Positions 10,901 through 20,200 of a DNA stretch of 64,000 bases are shown here, piece after piece. The stretch is from contig NZ_CP030032.1 in assembly GCF_003258315.1 (NCBI RefSeq), positions 2,395,804 through 2,459,803 of the forward strand. Reading direction: 5' to 3'. Source of the stretch: Bradymonas sediminis. GTDB lineage: Bacteria > Myxococcota_A > Bradymonadia > Bradymonadales > Bradymonadaceae. Both the position numbers and the translations under genes were made by a program. The notes beneath the pieces are model-generated. The model was not told where the DNA came from and ran no database searches. It saw only the letters and a program-made list of their open reading frames with translations. How positions within the stretch are numbered: the first letter of the stretch is position 1; every line of letters begins with the position of its first letter.

Positions 10901-11309
10901 GGCGCAGCGCACGCCTGGAAAATTCCATCCCGATATACAGCCCGCTGAGCTCGCGTAATTTCGCCACGCTCACCGGGTTCTGGCAGAGCTCCAGGTCGCA
11001 GACCAGATCGATGCGATAGATGCGCTGCCCCGCCAACGCCGCGTCGGCGAGTGCCCTCTCCTCGGCCTCGCCGGCGTCGGAGAGCGCCGACGACACGATC
11101 TCATCGGCCATCTTTCGCGCGCTGGTATTGAGCATCTGGCGGCGGGTCGACGGCGCGGCGGCTGGCGCAGCGCCCGACGCCGAATCATCCGCCGACTGCG
11201 CGCGCACCTCCCCGCTCAACCCCAGGACGATGAAGGCGGCGAAGAACAACGCGATGAACAGGCCAGCGCGGTATGGAAGAAATCCTCTTTTCAAACGACT
11301 CGAATACAC
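7923..11309 (-). CDS. BamA/TamA-family outer membrane protein with extended POTRA array
   Basis: A 1128-residue Omp85-superfamily protein. A signal peptide (about 1-37, ending VRAQ) is followed by a long periplasmic part with about six or seven POTRA-like units between residues 90 and 740 (typical turns: RRVEFKGVDG, GFFEEMDVS, EDIVLHGNRHFKSEVL, VRQVRFRGNRTLTEGI). The beta-barrel follows at about 740-1128, with the late barrel motif GGGGSVRGFGNDALGP and a C-terminal aromatic residue (NLGYSF). E. coli TamA has three POTRAs and about 577 residues, so this is far longer. One unit (about 600-665) contains a six-cysteine insertion, probably disulfide-linked. It lies 35 bases after the tamB-like gene, so the two presumably form an envelope-spanning TAM-type system. 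BamA proper would also be possible, but the TamB partner favours TamA. Confidence 0.88.
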   Translation of the reverse strand: MYSSRLKRGFLPYRAGLFIALFFAAFIVLGLSGEVRAQSADDSASGAAPAAAPSTRRQMLNTSARKMADEIVSSALSDAGEAEERALADAALAGQRIYRIDLVCDLELCQNPVSVAKLRELSGLYIGMEFSRRALRRAERRLGQTGFFEEMDVSSELDAQGVALEIKARGAVLIRRVEFKGVDGAPFESDLRKLLIYRQAQPYRQDATKAATQLWTLINEFEKFGFFGTKINISVREVLGNKHLVDVVFRIKKGEELEICEMGFRGLRSLNYEAAQEKLLAGHSVLVRRFGITAPKFTTDRFKEGLDALIQHYRELGFFQARIVGRVAKKDPARGCVDMLVDVSEGPQWKVEFRGDVEFPIDDLRAELPFFESGFVDPEEIRRAERAIRQLFETRGYPFAQVRGVEERRDRLDRELIFDIDAGPRLTIEDIVLHGNRHFKSEVLLAEFGTRTFGLFTEGGYLQGEQLLDDLNRLEQYYHERGYLQARATRFELQLLPGKGAMRIHIYIDENPRARVRQVRFRGNRTLTEGILNAEVKVHSGGAVRPLQIRADRSRLVQLYASYGYPLAEVETTCHTLSGEQVPCDAPRLPAGCVAASMEDLDKLCQWSSGAEATRVCPRIRDEEQCVPGGGIRQGEVRVVHTIEEGPFVRVGELLLKGNFNTNTGLIYQELPLRTGDVFDVRELLKGQGNMRSLGIFDSVSVEAIGLDRQAREQDNATAALLISVEESRNRYLDFKFGFEGRDLLSDARRLLVTGETQYNDDNLFGRAQRFRPRVIGAFDSLQLFQAGTESAGLASADPVKALDYLVGAELIYEHPRFLKGWTGVDKLALTISPFYMLDLVGVSEENILREEWGLRLGLRKELRELLERLYVSFGIEGKQAALWTPADPTVDGRRIFSPRRVTGKLIPEVTLDRRDSPLNPSQGYYVQAQPALVSGATLAQGGESAISDAYLRLLMRVSYYLPLTDDLVLGQGIGYGHIIPLFERDRLVTEDERFHLGGGGSVRGFGNDALGPLRNEVPSGGEFMINYNAELRYPLIRQLNVYGAVFFDAGLLVDCFSSTENSATRIGCYEDAFGGEHPFAKVRSAAGLGVRYLIVDQIPLVFDYGMVLDRRPGESFGTLNFNLGYSF

Positions 11310-11344
11310 CAGAGGGTCGCCGGTTGGGAGTCAACCGGGCTGCG

Positions 11345-14300
11345 TTAATTCAGCGGAAGTCGATACTTTAGCTTCAAATCCAAAAGAAAATTATTGCTCT
11401 CAGTTTTACTGCGCTCGCTCAGCTCAACGGCCCATCGGTCCGACAATTTATATTCGAGTTGATAGCGCTGGCCGCCGGCCGCCTCACTCATGCCGGTGTC
11501 GAGCTGAAAATTCCAGCTCAAGCGCTGGCTAAGCCGGTCGCCGATGCGCACCTGGGTGCGCTCCACGCCCGGCATAATCGTGAACTCATTGACCTTCACG
11601 ACATCCTGAATCTCCTTCTCAATGCGCCCAAGCAGCGGGCCCAGCGCGATCTCAAGGGTCGGGCCGCTGGCGCTGGAGGCGGTCAATTGATCGACCGTAC
11701 ACCCGCTCAGGAGCAAGCTCAAAACGTCGCGTTGGTCGGCGTAGGGGTTACTGTCGAATTGGACATCCAGGTTATCGGCGTAGCCGTTAAGGTGCAGCAT
11801 AATATGGTAATATTGCTCGCGCGTAGCTCCCAGGTCGCCGCTCAGGGTGAGATCGGTCTGGAACTCGTCGCCAAACGCCTGGTCGCGACACCGGTTGCGG
11901 ATATCGGCCCCCGCGATCACGTCGACCCACGGATTTCCCATCTCGCCGGCAAAACGCACCGTCCCCGAGCGCACGTCGAATTGCTCCCCCTGAAAGCCAA
12001 CCTGCCCCGAGATAACCTCGACGTCGCCGGTGATATTCGGGTCGACCAGGGTATCACGAAGCCGCAGGTCCACGCGCAGCTCCAGGTCCAGGTCCAGGCG
12101 CTCGATCTGGTTTTGCACCTTAAAGCCGTCGCGCGCCCGCAGCGCCACGTCAAAGCCGATCTTCGAGAGCATCGGCACCTGCTCAAAAATGCTCGCCTCA
12201 AAGCGGGTGGTGCGCCGGTCGAAGGCCCCGAAGACCCGCCCGGTGACCTGCTGCTCGATGACGCTGGAGTTGCGATAATAGATGCCGTCCAAAATATCGA
12301 CGTCCCCGCGCACCATCCAGGTCGCGGGGTCCAGGATATTCTGGGCGAAGAGGCGCAGATCGGTGTCGAAGGTGATATTGGCGGTATCGGGCAGGCGATA
12401 TTTCATATTGTGGCTCCACCCATGCACCATCAATTGCCCGCGGCGCTCGCCGCGCAGCGCCAGGTTGCCCGTGAGGTTGACCACGCCGCCGAGCCCGCTG
12501 CCCACGATCGGGTCATCCTCGTTCACAAAGATCCGGTCGCCGCCAAAATGCACCGTGCCGTCGCCGATATAGATCGGGTCTTCCAGGCCGCGCACCACAA
12601 AGCGCGCCCCGCTAAAATCCATCGTGCCATTCGCCCGAAGCGCGTCGACCGGGCCGGCGAAGGTCGCGTCGAGCACCAGCGCCCCGCTCGACTCGACCAG
12701 CGCCGGCGGAAAGATCTCGGGCAGCGCGCTGCGCAAGGCGTTGAGGATCGACAGGTCTAATTCACCGTCGAGTTGCAGGTCGAAGACCAGGGGAGCCAGG
12801 CTCACCCCACCCCGCGCGCTCAGGTAGCGCTCGCCGCTGCCGATGCGCAATTGCTCAATCGTCAGGCTCTCGCCATTTTCGACCTCGATGATGAGCGGAC
12901 CGTCGTTCTTTATCGAGCGGCCGATGCTCTCCACTTCGACCTTGCTCATCGTCGCGCGCGCGCGCCAATTGGCGAAGTCCTGGTCCATCAACACCTCGAT
13001 CACCCCGGTCGCCGAGGCGTTGCTGAGCGCCGCAGTCTGGGTAAACTCGGGCACCAGCGCGCCCAGGTCGAGCTGCTCCATGCCGATGCGCACCGAATAC
13101 GGCGCGCCCGGCTTTAGCGGAAGTTGCGCGTCCAATGTGACCAGCGGGAACGCCGTGCCGGCAAGGGAGAGCGTGTCGTCGACGGTGGTAAGCACCAAAA
13201 AGAGGTCGCCGAAATCGCGCACCCCGACGCCGAGCTCGCCCACAGTGATATGGCCCGAGACGTCGGGCTCATCGAGGCTCCCGGCGCCGTGCAGGCTCAG
13301 GGCGAGGGTCCCCTCCGGACGCATCTCCTGGGGCAATAATTTCATCGGGGCAATCGACTCAAATTGCGTCCCGGCCCCCTCCAAATTGAACGCGTATTTA
13401 CGGTCAAGCCCGTAGCGCCCTGACCCGCGAAACGCCCCGGCTTCTGCCGCGTCCATGACAAACTCATCGACGACGATGGAGCGTCCGTGCTCGGGCAAAT
13501 CGCGCATCCCGGCTTTGAGATACGCGCTCGGAATCGACTGCCCGAAGACGCTGGCCCGGTTCAGACCGGCCACCAGATCGACTTCGGGTTTCTGCAGCGT
13601 CCCGCGCAGCTCTCCCTCGGCAGATAACGCCCCCGACACCGGAACGCGCCCAACCCCGGGCATCTGAATCGCCCCGGTCAGCCGGTTAAACGCGCCAATA
13701 TCAATCGCGTCAGCCTTAAACTCCAAATGCGCCGGCTGAATGCGGCGAAGCGCAAATACCGAGTCGTATTTACCCTTCTGAAGAATCCCAGGCGTCGGCG
13801 GGTCAAGCACATCCATCCAACCCGACAGCGACGCCCCGCCCACACGCGTCGCCAGCTGCGCCTCGTGGAAGCGCAGCCGCCCCCGGTCGAGCTCAACCCG
13901 AAGGCGCAGGTCATCCGCCGCGATCTTCGTGCCGGGGAAGCGGATCGGCCCGCCCTTATTGCTCATCGTCATCATCGCCTGGGGCGTGGCGAGCGGGCCG
14001 GTAAAGTCGAGTTTGACATCGACGGCCCCTTCGAGCCCGTCGAGCCCATAGAGCGCCCCCCAGGGACCGACGTCCGAGATCTCGCTCGTAATCCGCACCG
14101 GACGCCCATCGGGCCCCGCCTCAAAGGTCATCGTCGGGTAGGCCAGGCGCAGGTCTTCGACCCAGACCGGCTCACCGTCGAGCATGACCTTGCCCTGCGG
14201 CACCACGACGCGGGCGAAGTTCACCCAGGTCGTCCCACCTTTTTTGATGGTCGCGCGCGCCGCCGGCACGAGCTCACGATTGGCGCGCTGGAGCACCCAA

Positions 14301-15661
14301 TCCTCGGTCACCTTCAGGTCGGCTAACTTGCGCGCGGCGAAATCGCGCATGCGGTAGGGGTCGGTGGGCGACGGCTCTTCGGGGAAAAACGGCACCGCCC
14401 CGTCGACCTGAAAACCACCCTTAGCCTTGCCGTCCAAAAACGACAGGTCGACGTCGAAGTCCTGCAAGAGCGAGCGCGGATTCACGTTCCAAAAATGCCC
14501 CGCCGCGCCGTAGCGAACCTCGAAAATATTGACGTACGCCTTGGGCACCACGATCTTCCCGCCGTGCACATCGGCGCTGACATCGTGCATTAAGACCCAC
14601 TCATTATGAAGCTCGACCCTGCCGCGCACTTCCTCGAAATGAAGGCCCGCGCTTTCAATCTTGTCGGCGTAAAGCTCCGCCCCGCCGTCGATTTTCTTGA
14701 GCGTCCCGCGCACCGCCACGTCGAATTGTGGCACCGAGAAATGCACCGCGTCACCGATAAAATACTGCGCCAGCGGGCTCCAAAACGCCACGCTCGCCGT
14801 GGCGCTGGCGTCGTAAACCATCGTCGGCGTGTCGGGCCCGTCGCCGCGGGGGAAGTTCATCCGCCCCTGCGCCTGCAGGTGCACCCCGTGGCTGAACATC
14901 GACACGCTCTCGACCCGAAATCCGTCGTTGGCCCAGCGCCAATTGCGCATCTCGGCGTCCTCGACGCTGAACTCCCAATCCCCCCGCTCCTCGCTCATGC
15001 GGATGAATTCATGGTCGAAGTGGAAGTTGATCTTGGGGAGCTTCAGATAATCGATGCCCATCAAGATCGTCTGCGGCTCGATCGCGACCGACGCGTCCAC
15101 CACGTTGACGCTGGGCACGTCGAATTTTAGCCCGTCCCGCTCGAAGGTATATTTGGAATCGATGATCTCGATGGCCGCAAACTCCACCGACAAACCGCCC
15201 TCTTTTTTGGGCTTATCTTCCTTCTCACCGGTCATCCCAAGCGCCTTAAACAGGCCCATCGTCCCGGAGTCGTCGAAGATCGTGCGCACATGCGCGCCGC
15301 GCACCCGCGCGTCGGCGACCGACAGCCGGCCCGCCAAAAGAACCAGCGGGTTCAGCGTGGCGTGGACCTCCTCCACGTCGATCACCGGCTCGCCCTCGGG
15401 GGTCTTTAGAGACCCGCCAAAGACGTGCACCCGGGTCAGCGTGGGGTCAACCGCCAGCGCGTCGAATTCAAATTGCCCCTCAAGTTGCTCGTGCAAGATT
15501 TGGCTCAGCTCTGCGCGGAACCACGCAGAGTTCGCCCCGAGGTAGACCACCGCATACAGAGTCACCAGGAACGCCAAAGGCACCAGGAAGATCAACGGGA
15601 TCTTCACATGACTTCGGAATACCTTAAACTCGATCTCGTCGGCGAGACCACTCAGCGGCAT
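11345..15661 (-). CDS. tamB: Translocation and assembly module TamB-like (DUF490) protein
   Basis: A 1438-residue AsmA-clan protein with one N-terminal membrane anchor (about 20-42, IPLIFLVPLAFLVTLYAVV) and a very long beta-rich periplasmic body. The C-terminal TamB domain (about 1100-1438) has typical phrases: GQVGFQGEQFDVRSGTVRF, RDVLSLLLSG and QLEYKLSDRWAVE. Such proteins form a hydrophobic groove that bridges the inner and outer membranes, moving phospholipids and working with TamA on outer-membrane protein insertion. Here tamB precedes tamA in the transcript, the reverse of the usual order. The start ATG at 15661 is accepted because the anchor follows at a sensible distance. The 244-base gap to the divergent gene at 15906 must hold both promoters; I cannot place them with confidence. 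Confidence 0.92.
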   Translation of the reverse strand: MPLSGLADEIEFKVFRSHVKIPLIFLVPLAFLVTLYAVVYLGANSAWFRAELSQILHEQLEGQFEFDALAVDPTLTRVHVFGGSLKTPEGEPVIDVEEVHATLNPLVLLAGRLSVADARVRGAHVRTIFDDSGTMGLFKALGMTGEKEDKPKKEGGLSVEFAAIEIIDSKYTFERDGLKFDVPSVNVVDASVAIEPQTILMGIDYLKLPKINFHFDHEFIRMSEERGDWEFSVEDAEMRNWRWANDGFRVESVSMFSHGVHLQAQGRMNFPRGDGPDTPTMVYDASATASVAFWSPLAQYFIGDAVHFSVPQFDVAVRGTLKKIDGGAELYADKIESAGLHFEEVRGRVELHNEWVLMHDVSADVHGGKIVVPKAYVNIFEVRYGAAGHFWNVNPRSLLQDFDVDLSFLDGKAKGGFQVDGAVPFFPEEPSPTDPYRMRDFAARKLADLKVTEDWVLQRANRELVPAARATIKKGGTTWVNFARVVVPQGKVMLDGEPVWVEDLRLAYPTMTFEAGPDGRPVRITSEISDVGPWGALYGLDGLEGAVDVKLDFTGPLATPQAMMTMSNKGGPIRFPGTKIAADDLRLRVELDRGRLRFHEAQLATRVGGASLSGWMDVLDPPTPGILQKGKYDSVFALRRIQPAHLEFKADAIDIGAFNRLTGAIQMPGVGRVPVSGALSAEGELRGTLQKPEVDLVAGLNRASVFGQSIPSAYLKAGMRDLPEHGRSIVVDEFVMDAAEAGAFRGSGRYGLDRKYAFNLEGAGTQFESIAPMKLLPQEMRPEGTLALSLHGAGSLDEPDVSGHITVGELGVGVRDFGDLFLVLTTVDDTLSLAGTAFPLVTLDAQLPLKPGAPYSVRIGMEQLDLGALVPEFTQTAALSNASATGVIEVLMDQDFANWRARATMSKVEVESIGRSIKNDGPLIIEVENGESLTIEQLRIGSGERYLSARGGVSLAPLVFDLQLDGELDLSILNALRSALPEIFPPALVESSGALVLDATFAGPVDALRANGTMDFSGARFVVRGLEDPIYIGDGTVHFGGDRIFVNEDDPIVGSGLGGVVNLTGNLALRGERRGQLMVHGWSHNMKYRLPDTANITFDTDLRLFAQNILDPATWMVRGDVDILDGIYYRNSSVIEQQVTGRVFGAFDRRTTRFEASIFEQVPMLSKIGFDVALRARDGFKVQNQIERLDLDLELRVDLRLRDTLVDPNITGDVEVISGQVGFQGEQFDVRSGTVRFAGEMGNPWVDVIAGADIRNRCRDQAFGDEFQTDLTLSGDLGATREQYYHIMLHLNGYADNLDVQFDSNPYADQRDVLSLLLSGCTVDQLTASSASGPTLEIALGPLLGRIEKEIQDVVKVNEFTIMPGVERTQVRIGDRLSQRLSWNFQLDTGMSEAAGGQRYQLEYKLSDRWAVELSERSKTESNNFLLDLKLKYRLPLN

Positions 15662-15905
15662 AATATCGGCCCGCTGAAGCTGTGTTGGTGAATTATGGGT
15701 CGCATAAAACTACGAATCGAAAGGAGAAAAACACAAGACCCGCGCCGAACCGGCTGCCGACAGCCCTTATAGCATACGATTTGCCCAGAATTGACCCTCA
15801 TTGTGGGTATTTAGCCAACATCGCTGTTTCGGGGTGAAGTCTGTGGTATTTCAAGGTATTAGTCGGCGAAACGCACCGACCGCCCCCCCGCACGAACAAA
15901 CCCCT

Positions 15906-17078
15906 ATGCAACGAATCAAGCAGCGCAAATCCATCATCTGCATCTTGCTCGCCCTGGGCTGCCTGGCCAGCGGGTGCTCCGACGACGGCGCGGCCGGCAC
16001 CGAGGAGCAGCGAAACCTGGGCGATATCGCCCTGCATAGCGGGCTCTCGTTTTCGTTGCGCCCCGGCACCATCGACCAATTCACCCAGAACTCCGTCGAA
16101 GCCCGCGCCTCGGTACCGCTGCCCCAGTTCAGCCTGAGCGCAGGCCCGATGCCGGCCGAACAGGTACGTATCACGCTGGCAAATATTCACCGCGACGCCA
16201 CGGTCCGGGTGCTGCGCGAGGCGCCTCTGACCACCCGAAGCCGGTCGAATTGCCCGAACGAAACCAGCCGCGAAGCCATTGAATGCGCGAGCACGCCCGA
16301 GCACCCGAGTTGCGCCGCCCCGGAGCTGACGCGCGCCGAGGGGATACGCTCCGAGGCGACCCTTCTGGTGGACCTGGATGCCTGCACGCGCCGCAGCTAC
16401 ACGGTTGAGCGGGGCGATGCCGACGCCGCCGGAAGCGACATGGTCCGCCTGGCCGTCTTGGGCCGCGCGGCCTCGCTCGACGAGCTGGGCCGCGCGCTCG
16501 ACGCCGCCACCGCCGACTCGCCCGACTTCGTGCTCCTGCTGGGCGACGCGGCCGAGAACTCCAGCCTCAACGGGCTTCGGGACCTCGACTTTTTGCTGCG
16601 ACGCGTCGACTTTCCGGCCGTGATGCTCCCCGGAGAAGACGAATTAGTCGACGGCAAACGCGCGCGCTTTTTGGAGGTCTTTGGCCCCTTCGACTTCGGC
16701 TGGCAAGTGGGTGACGCGCAGTTTTATGCCTTCTATTCGGCCGACGCCACGCTGAGCGATGACGGACTGAGCCGGCTGCGAAATGTGCTCGGGCGCATGC
16801 AATCCAACCACCCGACCCTGCTCTTTACCCACACGCCGCCCACCGACCCCCTCGGCCCCCGAGACCAGGGCTTTCGCAGCCAGCTCCAGGCCGCGCGCGT
16901 CCTCTCACTCTTGAGCGAGTCGACCATTGACGCGTTTTTCGTCGGCCATATCAACGACCGCGCCACCGAGGATATCAACTCGATTAAGATGTACCTGACC
17001 AGCGTCGAGCGAAGCCAAGAGTACCTCTCGGTCCATATTAATGGCGACGAAATCAACGTGACCCGCGAGACGTTCTAG
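15906..17078 (+). CDS. Lipoprotein with degenerate calcineurin-like phosphoesterase fold
   Basis: A 390-residue protein. The ATG at 15906 is chosen because it starts a lipoprotein signal peptide (KSIICILLALGCLASGC). The N-terminal half is unrecognised. The C-terminal part (about 180-375) follows the order of metallophosphoesterase motifs: VLLLGD, then LPGEDE where GNHD/E is usual, then LLFTHTPP, then FVGHIND where GHxH is usual. The first metal motif (D-x-H) is absent; the matching region reads VLGRAAS. Several metal ligands are therefore missing, suggesting a pseudoenzyme or a strongly altered metal site. It is divergent from tamB and 200 bases upstream of the AsmA/GT51 gene. The family call is moderate. 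Confidence 0.6.
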   Translation: MQRIKQRKSIICILLALGCLASGCSDDGAAGTEEQRNLGDIALHSGLSFSLRPGTIDQFTQNSVEARASVPLPQFSLSAGPMPAEQVRITLANIHRDATVRVLREAPLTTRSRSNCPNETSREAIECASTPEHPSCAAPELTRAEGIRSEATLLVDLDACTRRSYTVERGDADAAGSDMVRLAVLGRAASLDELGRALDAATADSPDFVLLLGDAAENSSLNGLRDLDFLLRRVDFPAVMLPGEDELVDGKRARFLEVFGPFDFGWQVGDAQFYAFYSADATLSDDGLSRLRNVLGRMQSNHPTLLFTHTPPTDPLGPRDQGFRSQLQAARVLSLLSESTIDAFFVGHINDRATEDINSIKMYLTSVERSQEYLSVHINGDEINVTRETF

Positions 17079-17280
17079 CAGCGGTCGCGGCCCACACAAG
17101 CGCGCCCCGGCGACGCCGTCGATAGACACAATTTTCGGCTTTTCTCGAACCCCATTGTGGACTAAACCCGGCTCTGTGTTGAGTTTTAGGCGACGACGTA
17201 TCATGATTTGGCGCGAATACGACACGAGCATCGAACGCTATAAATCACCCTGAGTACCCCTCTTAAGATTGCAAATACCC

Positions 17281-20200
17281 ATGAAATCATCCTCCATTCT
17301 GGGCTCGCCAAAGTTGCGAAAATTTGGCGTTATTTTTGGCGCGGTGCTCCTCGTGGTGATCGCGCTTCTCGGGGCGGGCTACTGGTTGGTCGTGCCGGGC
17401 ATGGCCAACACGCTGGTGCGCGACAAGCTCGAGTCCGCCGAGGCAAAGCTCGGGCTCACCTTCGAGATCGACAAGGTCTCCACCCACGGCGTCAGCGCGG
17501 TGAGCCTTGAGGGATTCTCGGTGCTCAACCCCGCCGATAAGACCCCGGTTTTTAAGGCCGAATCCATCTCGGCCTCCATCGACGCGATGTCGATCCTGGT
17601 CGGCGACCGAAAGCTCTCGGGCGTAAAGATCCAGGGGAGCACCCTCTATGTGCATCGAAACGCCGACGGCACGACCAACCTCGAGACGATCATCGCCGAG
17701 GCGAGATCCAAGCGCCAGGGCAAAGACAAAGACCCGGCATCGCCCGAACCGGCTGTAAAAGATGGCGCAGACTCAAAATTAGACGCCGCCCTCTCCTCAT
17801 TTCTGCGCTTCTTTGGCGACCGCTGGCCGGATATCACCGTCCAGAACGCGCGCGTCGCCTTAAGCGCCGCCGAAGGCGCCGCCCCCTGGGAGGTCGACGC
17901 GATCACCAGCGAGGAGCTCAGGCTCAATTCAGGCGGGCAATCGGCGGAGTTCACAGGCGTGCTCAAGCTCACGCGCGGCGAAGGCAGCCCGCGCTGGACA
18001 CTGCCCGAAACAGTCACCCTCCAAGCCAACCTGCAGCGCCCGCTGCTCAAATCAACCGGGAGCATCGCGCTCTCGCCGGCCGCCGAAATCCAAGGCGTCG
18101 GCCCCTACCCGTTTTTGCGCCTCGGCGTCGCCGAAGTCGCGCTCACCGAGGCAAATACGGTGAGCCTGCGCGGGCTGTCGCTCGGGGTTCAGGGCGACTC
18201 CACCCCGACGAAGGTGGCAGAAATCGACAGCGTCAGCGCAAGCTTTGAGAAGTTGAGCTTCTCGCCGCTCGAGCTTCGTGCGCTCGAAATCCAGGTCGAT
18301 AAACCGACTCTATTCGTCGATCACGACGCCCAATTCGGCAATGTCCTCGAGGAATTAAACCAACTGCTGCGCGCCCCTCACGCCCGGCATATCGTCGGCG
18401 TCGCCAAGTCGATGGCCGATGAAATCGCCATCGCTCAGGGGCGGGAGCCCGAGAAGGACGAAGGCCCCGATAAGGGCGGGCTTCGCAAACTGCTCGCCGG
18501 GATCAATTGGACCAAATTCCTGGCGAACAAAGCCCCTCAATCGGTCAAGATTAACGACGCCGCCGTTCATATGACTGACGCGCGCGCCCTCCCGCTGCTG
18601 ACCTCGGACCCAAAAATCGCGCTGCAAAACGGCACCTTCGAGTTCTCCCACCGCATCATCAACGGCGCCCTACAGTTCAAAGGAGGCTTCGACGCGGTCG
18701 CCAACGGCGACGACCCTCGCGGGTCCGCGACCATCGATTTAGAGTGGAGTTATCGCAGCAAAGCGCTCAAGGTCGACGCCCAACTCGACGCGCTCAGCGT
18801 CCCCTGGCTCGTCCAACTCACCTCGGCGAGCGTCGCCGACAACCTGCGAAGTGGCGTTGTGCGCGCCGACTTCAAAGCCGAGCGCCCCGCCAACTCCAGC
18901 CGTCTGGGGTTCAATGGCCTGGTGTCGCTCGAGAATACGACCATTTTCCTGGCGCCGCTGGCCGAAGAACCGGTCGAGAATCTGAGCGCCAGCTATAATT
19001 TCGAGGGCTCTTTCGACGCAAAAGCTGCCATCCCCGCGCCCAAGATGTTGAAGGCCACCAACACCGCTGAGGACGCGAACGCCCAGGCCGAAAACCAACT
19101 CAACGCCGCCCTGGCCAATAGCACCCCGGGACAAAATGACCCGACACCGGCAGACGCCAAAGACCCCTCGCTTCAGCCGCCCAAACGCGGGGCCCTCGTC
19201 TTCTCAAAGGGGCATTTCGAGGTCAACGGCGTCCCCGGCGAATTCCGCCCGGCCATCTATGGCTTCTACGGCCTGCAAAAACGCCCGACCCGTTTCGACG
19301 CCGAGATCGACCTGCCGTCCATCCCGGTCGACAAACTCTTTAAGGCCGTCCCAGACGCGATTAAAGGCCCGCTCACGGGCACCAAAATGCGCGGCGACTT
19401 CGCCTGGAAGCTCGCCCTCGAGATTCCGCTCTACCACGCAGGGGATATGAAGTGGGACGCCAAACCCGAGCTGCGCGGCTTCGAGCTCATCAGCATGCCC
19501 GACGCCGTGGACGTGCGTAAATTACGCGACCAATTCGAGATGACCATCTATGACCCGACCATCAAATGGTCCAGAAAGGTCACGATCCCGAAGATGCGCC
19601 CGGTGCCGCTGGACTGGTTAGTCGAACATAGCGGCATCGAGATTGAGCGCTTCGAGCAACGCCGCCGCAACCGCCAATGGCCGCCGCAATATGCCGCGGG
19701 CTTCGTGCCGGCGCCGGATAAGAGCAACTTCATGCAGCCTCATCCGTCGCCCTGGGCCAGCGAAGACGCCGCCGCGCAGCGCGCCGCAGATGCCGCCGCC
19801 GCTGCCGCCGCCCGGGAATCTGCGACCCAGACCAGCCGCCTAAACTCGTTCTTTGGGCTCGAAGATGCCAACGAAAACGCCCCGGATGCGGGAGTCGACC
19901 CGGCGCCCCAGGCTCAGCCGGCCCCTCGCCCCACGCCGCCCCCGACCGCCGCGCCGAAGTCGGCTCGAAAATACTATATTTCGCTGGCTGGCGAGCAAAA
20001 AGAGCACCCTTATGGACCCTATGAGTTCATCCCGCTGCAATATATCTCGCCGTGGATGCTGCGCGCGGCCATCACCACCGAGGATAACTCATTCTTCAAG
20101 CACGGCGGCTTCAATTGGCTGGCGATTCGCAACTCGGTGGAAGCCAATATCGAGGCCGGCCGCTACGTGCGCGGGGCGAGCACCATCTCGATGCAGTTGA

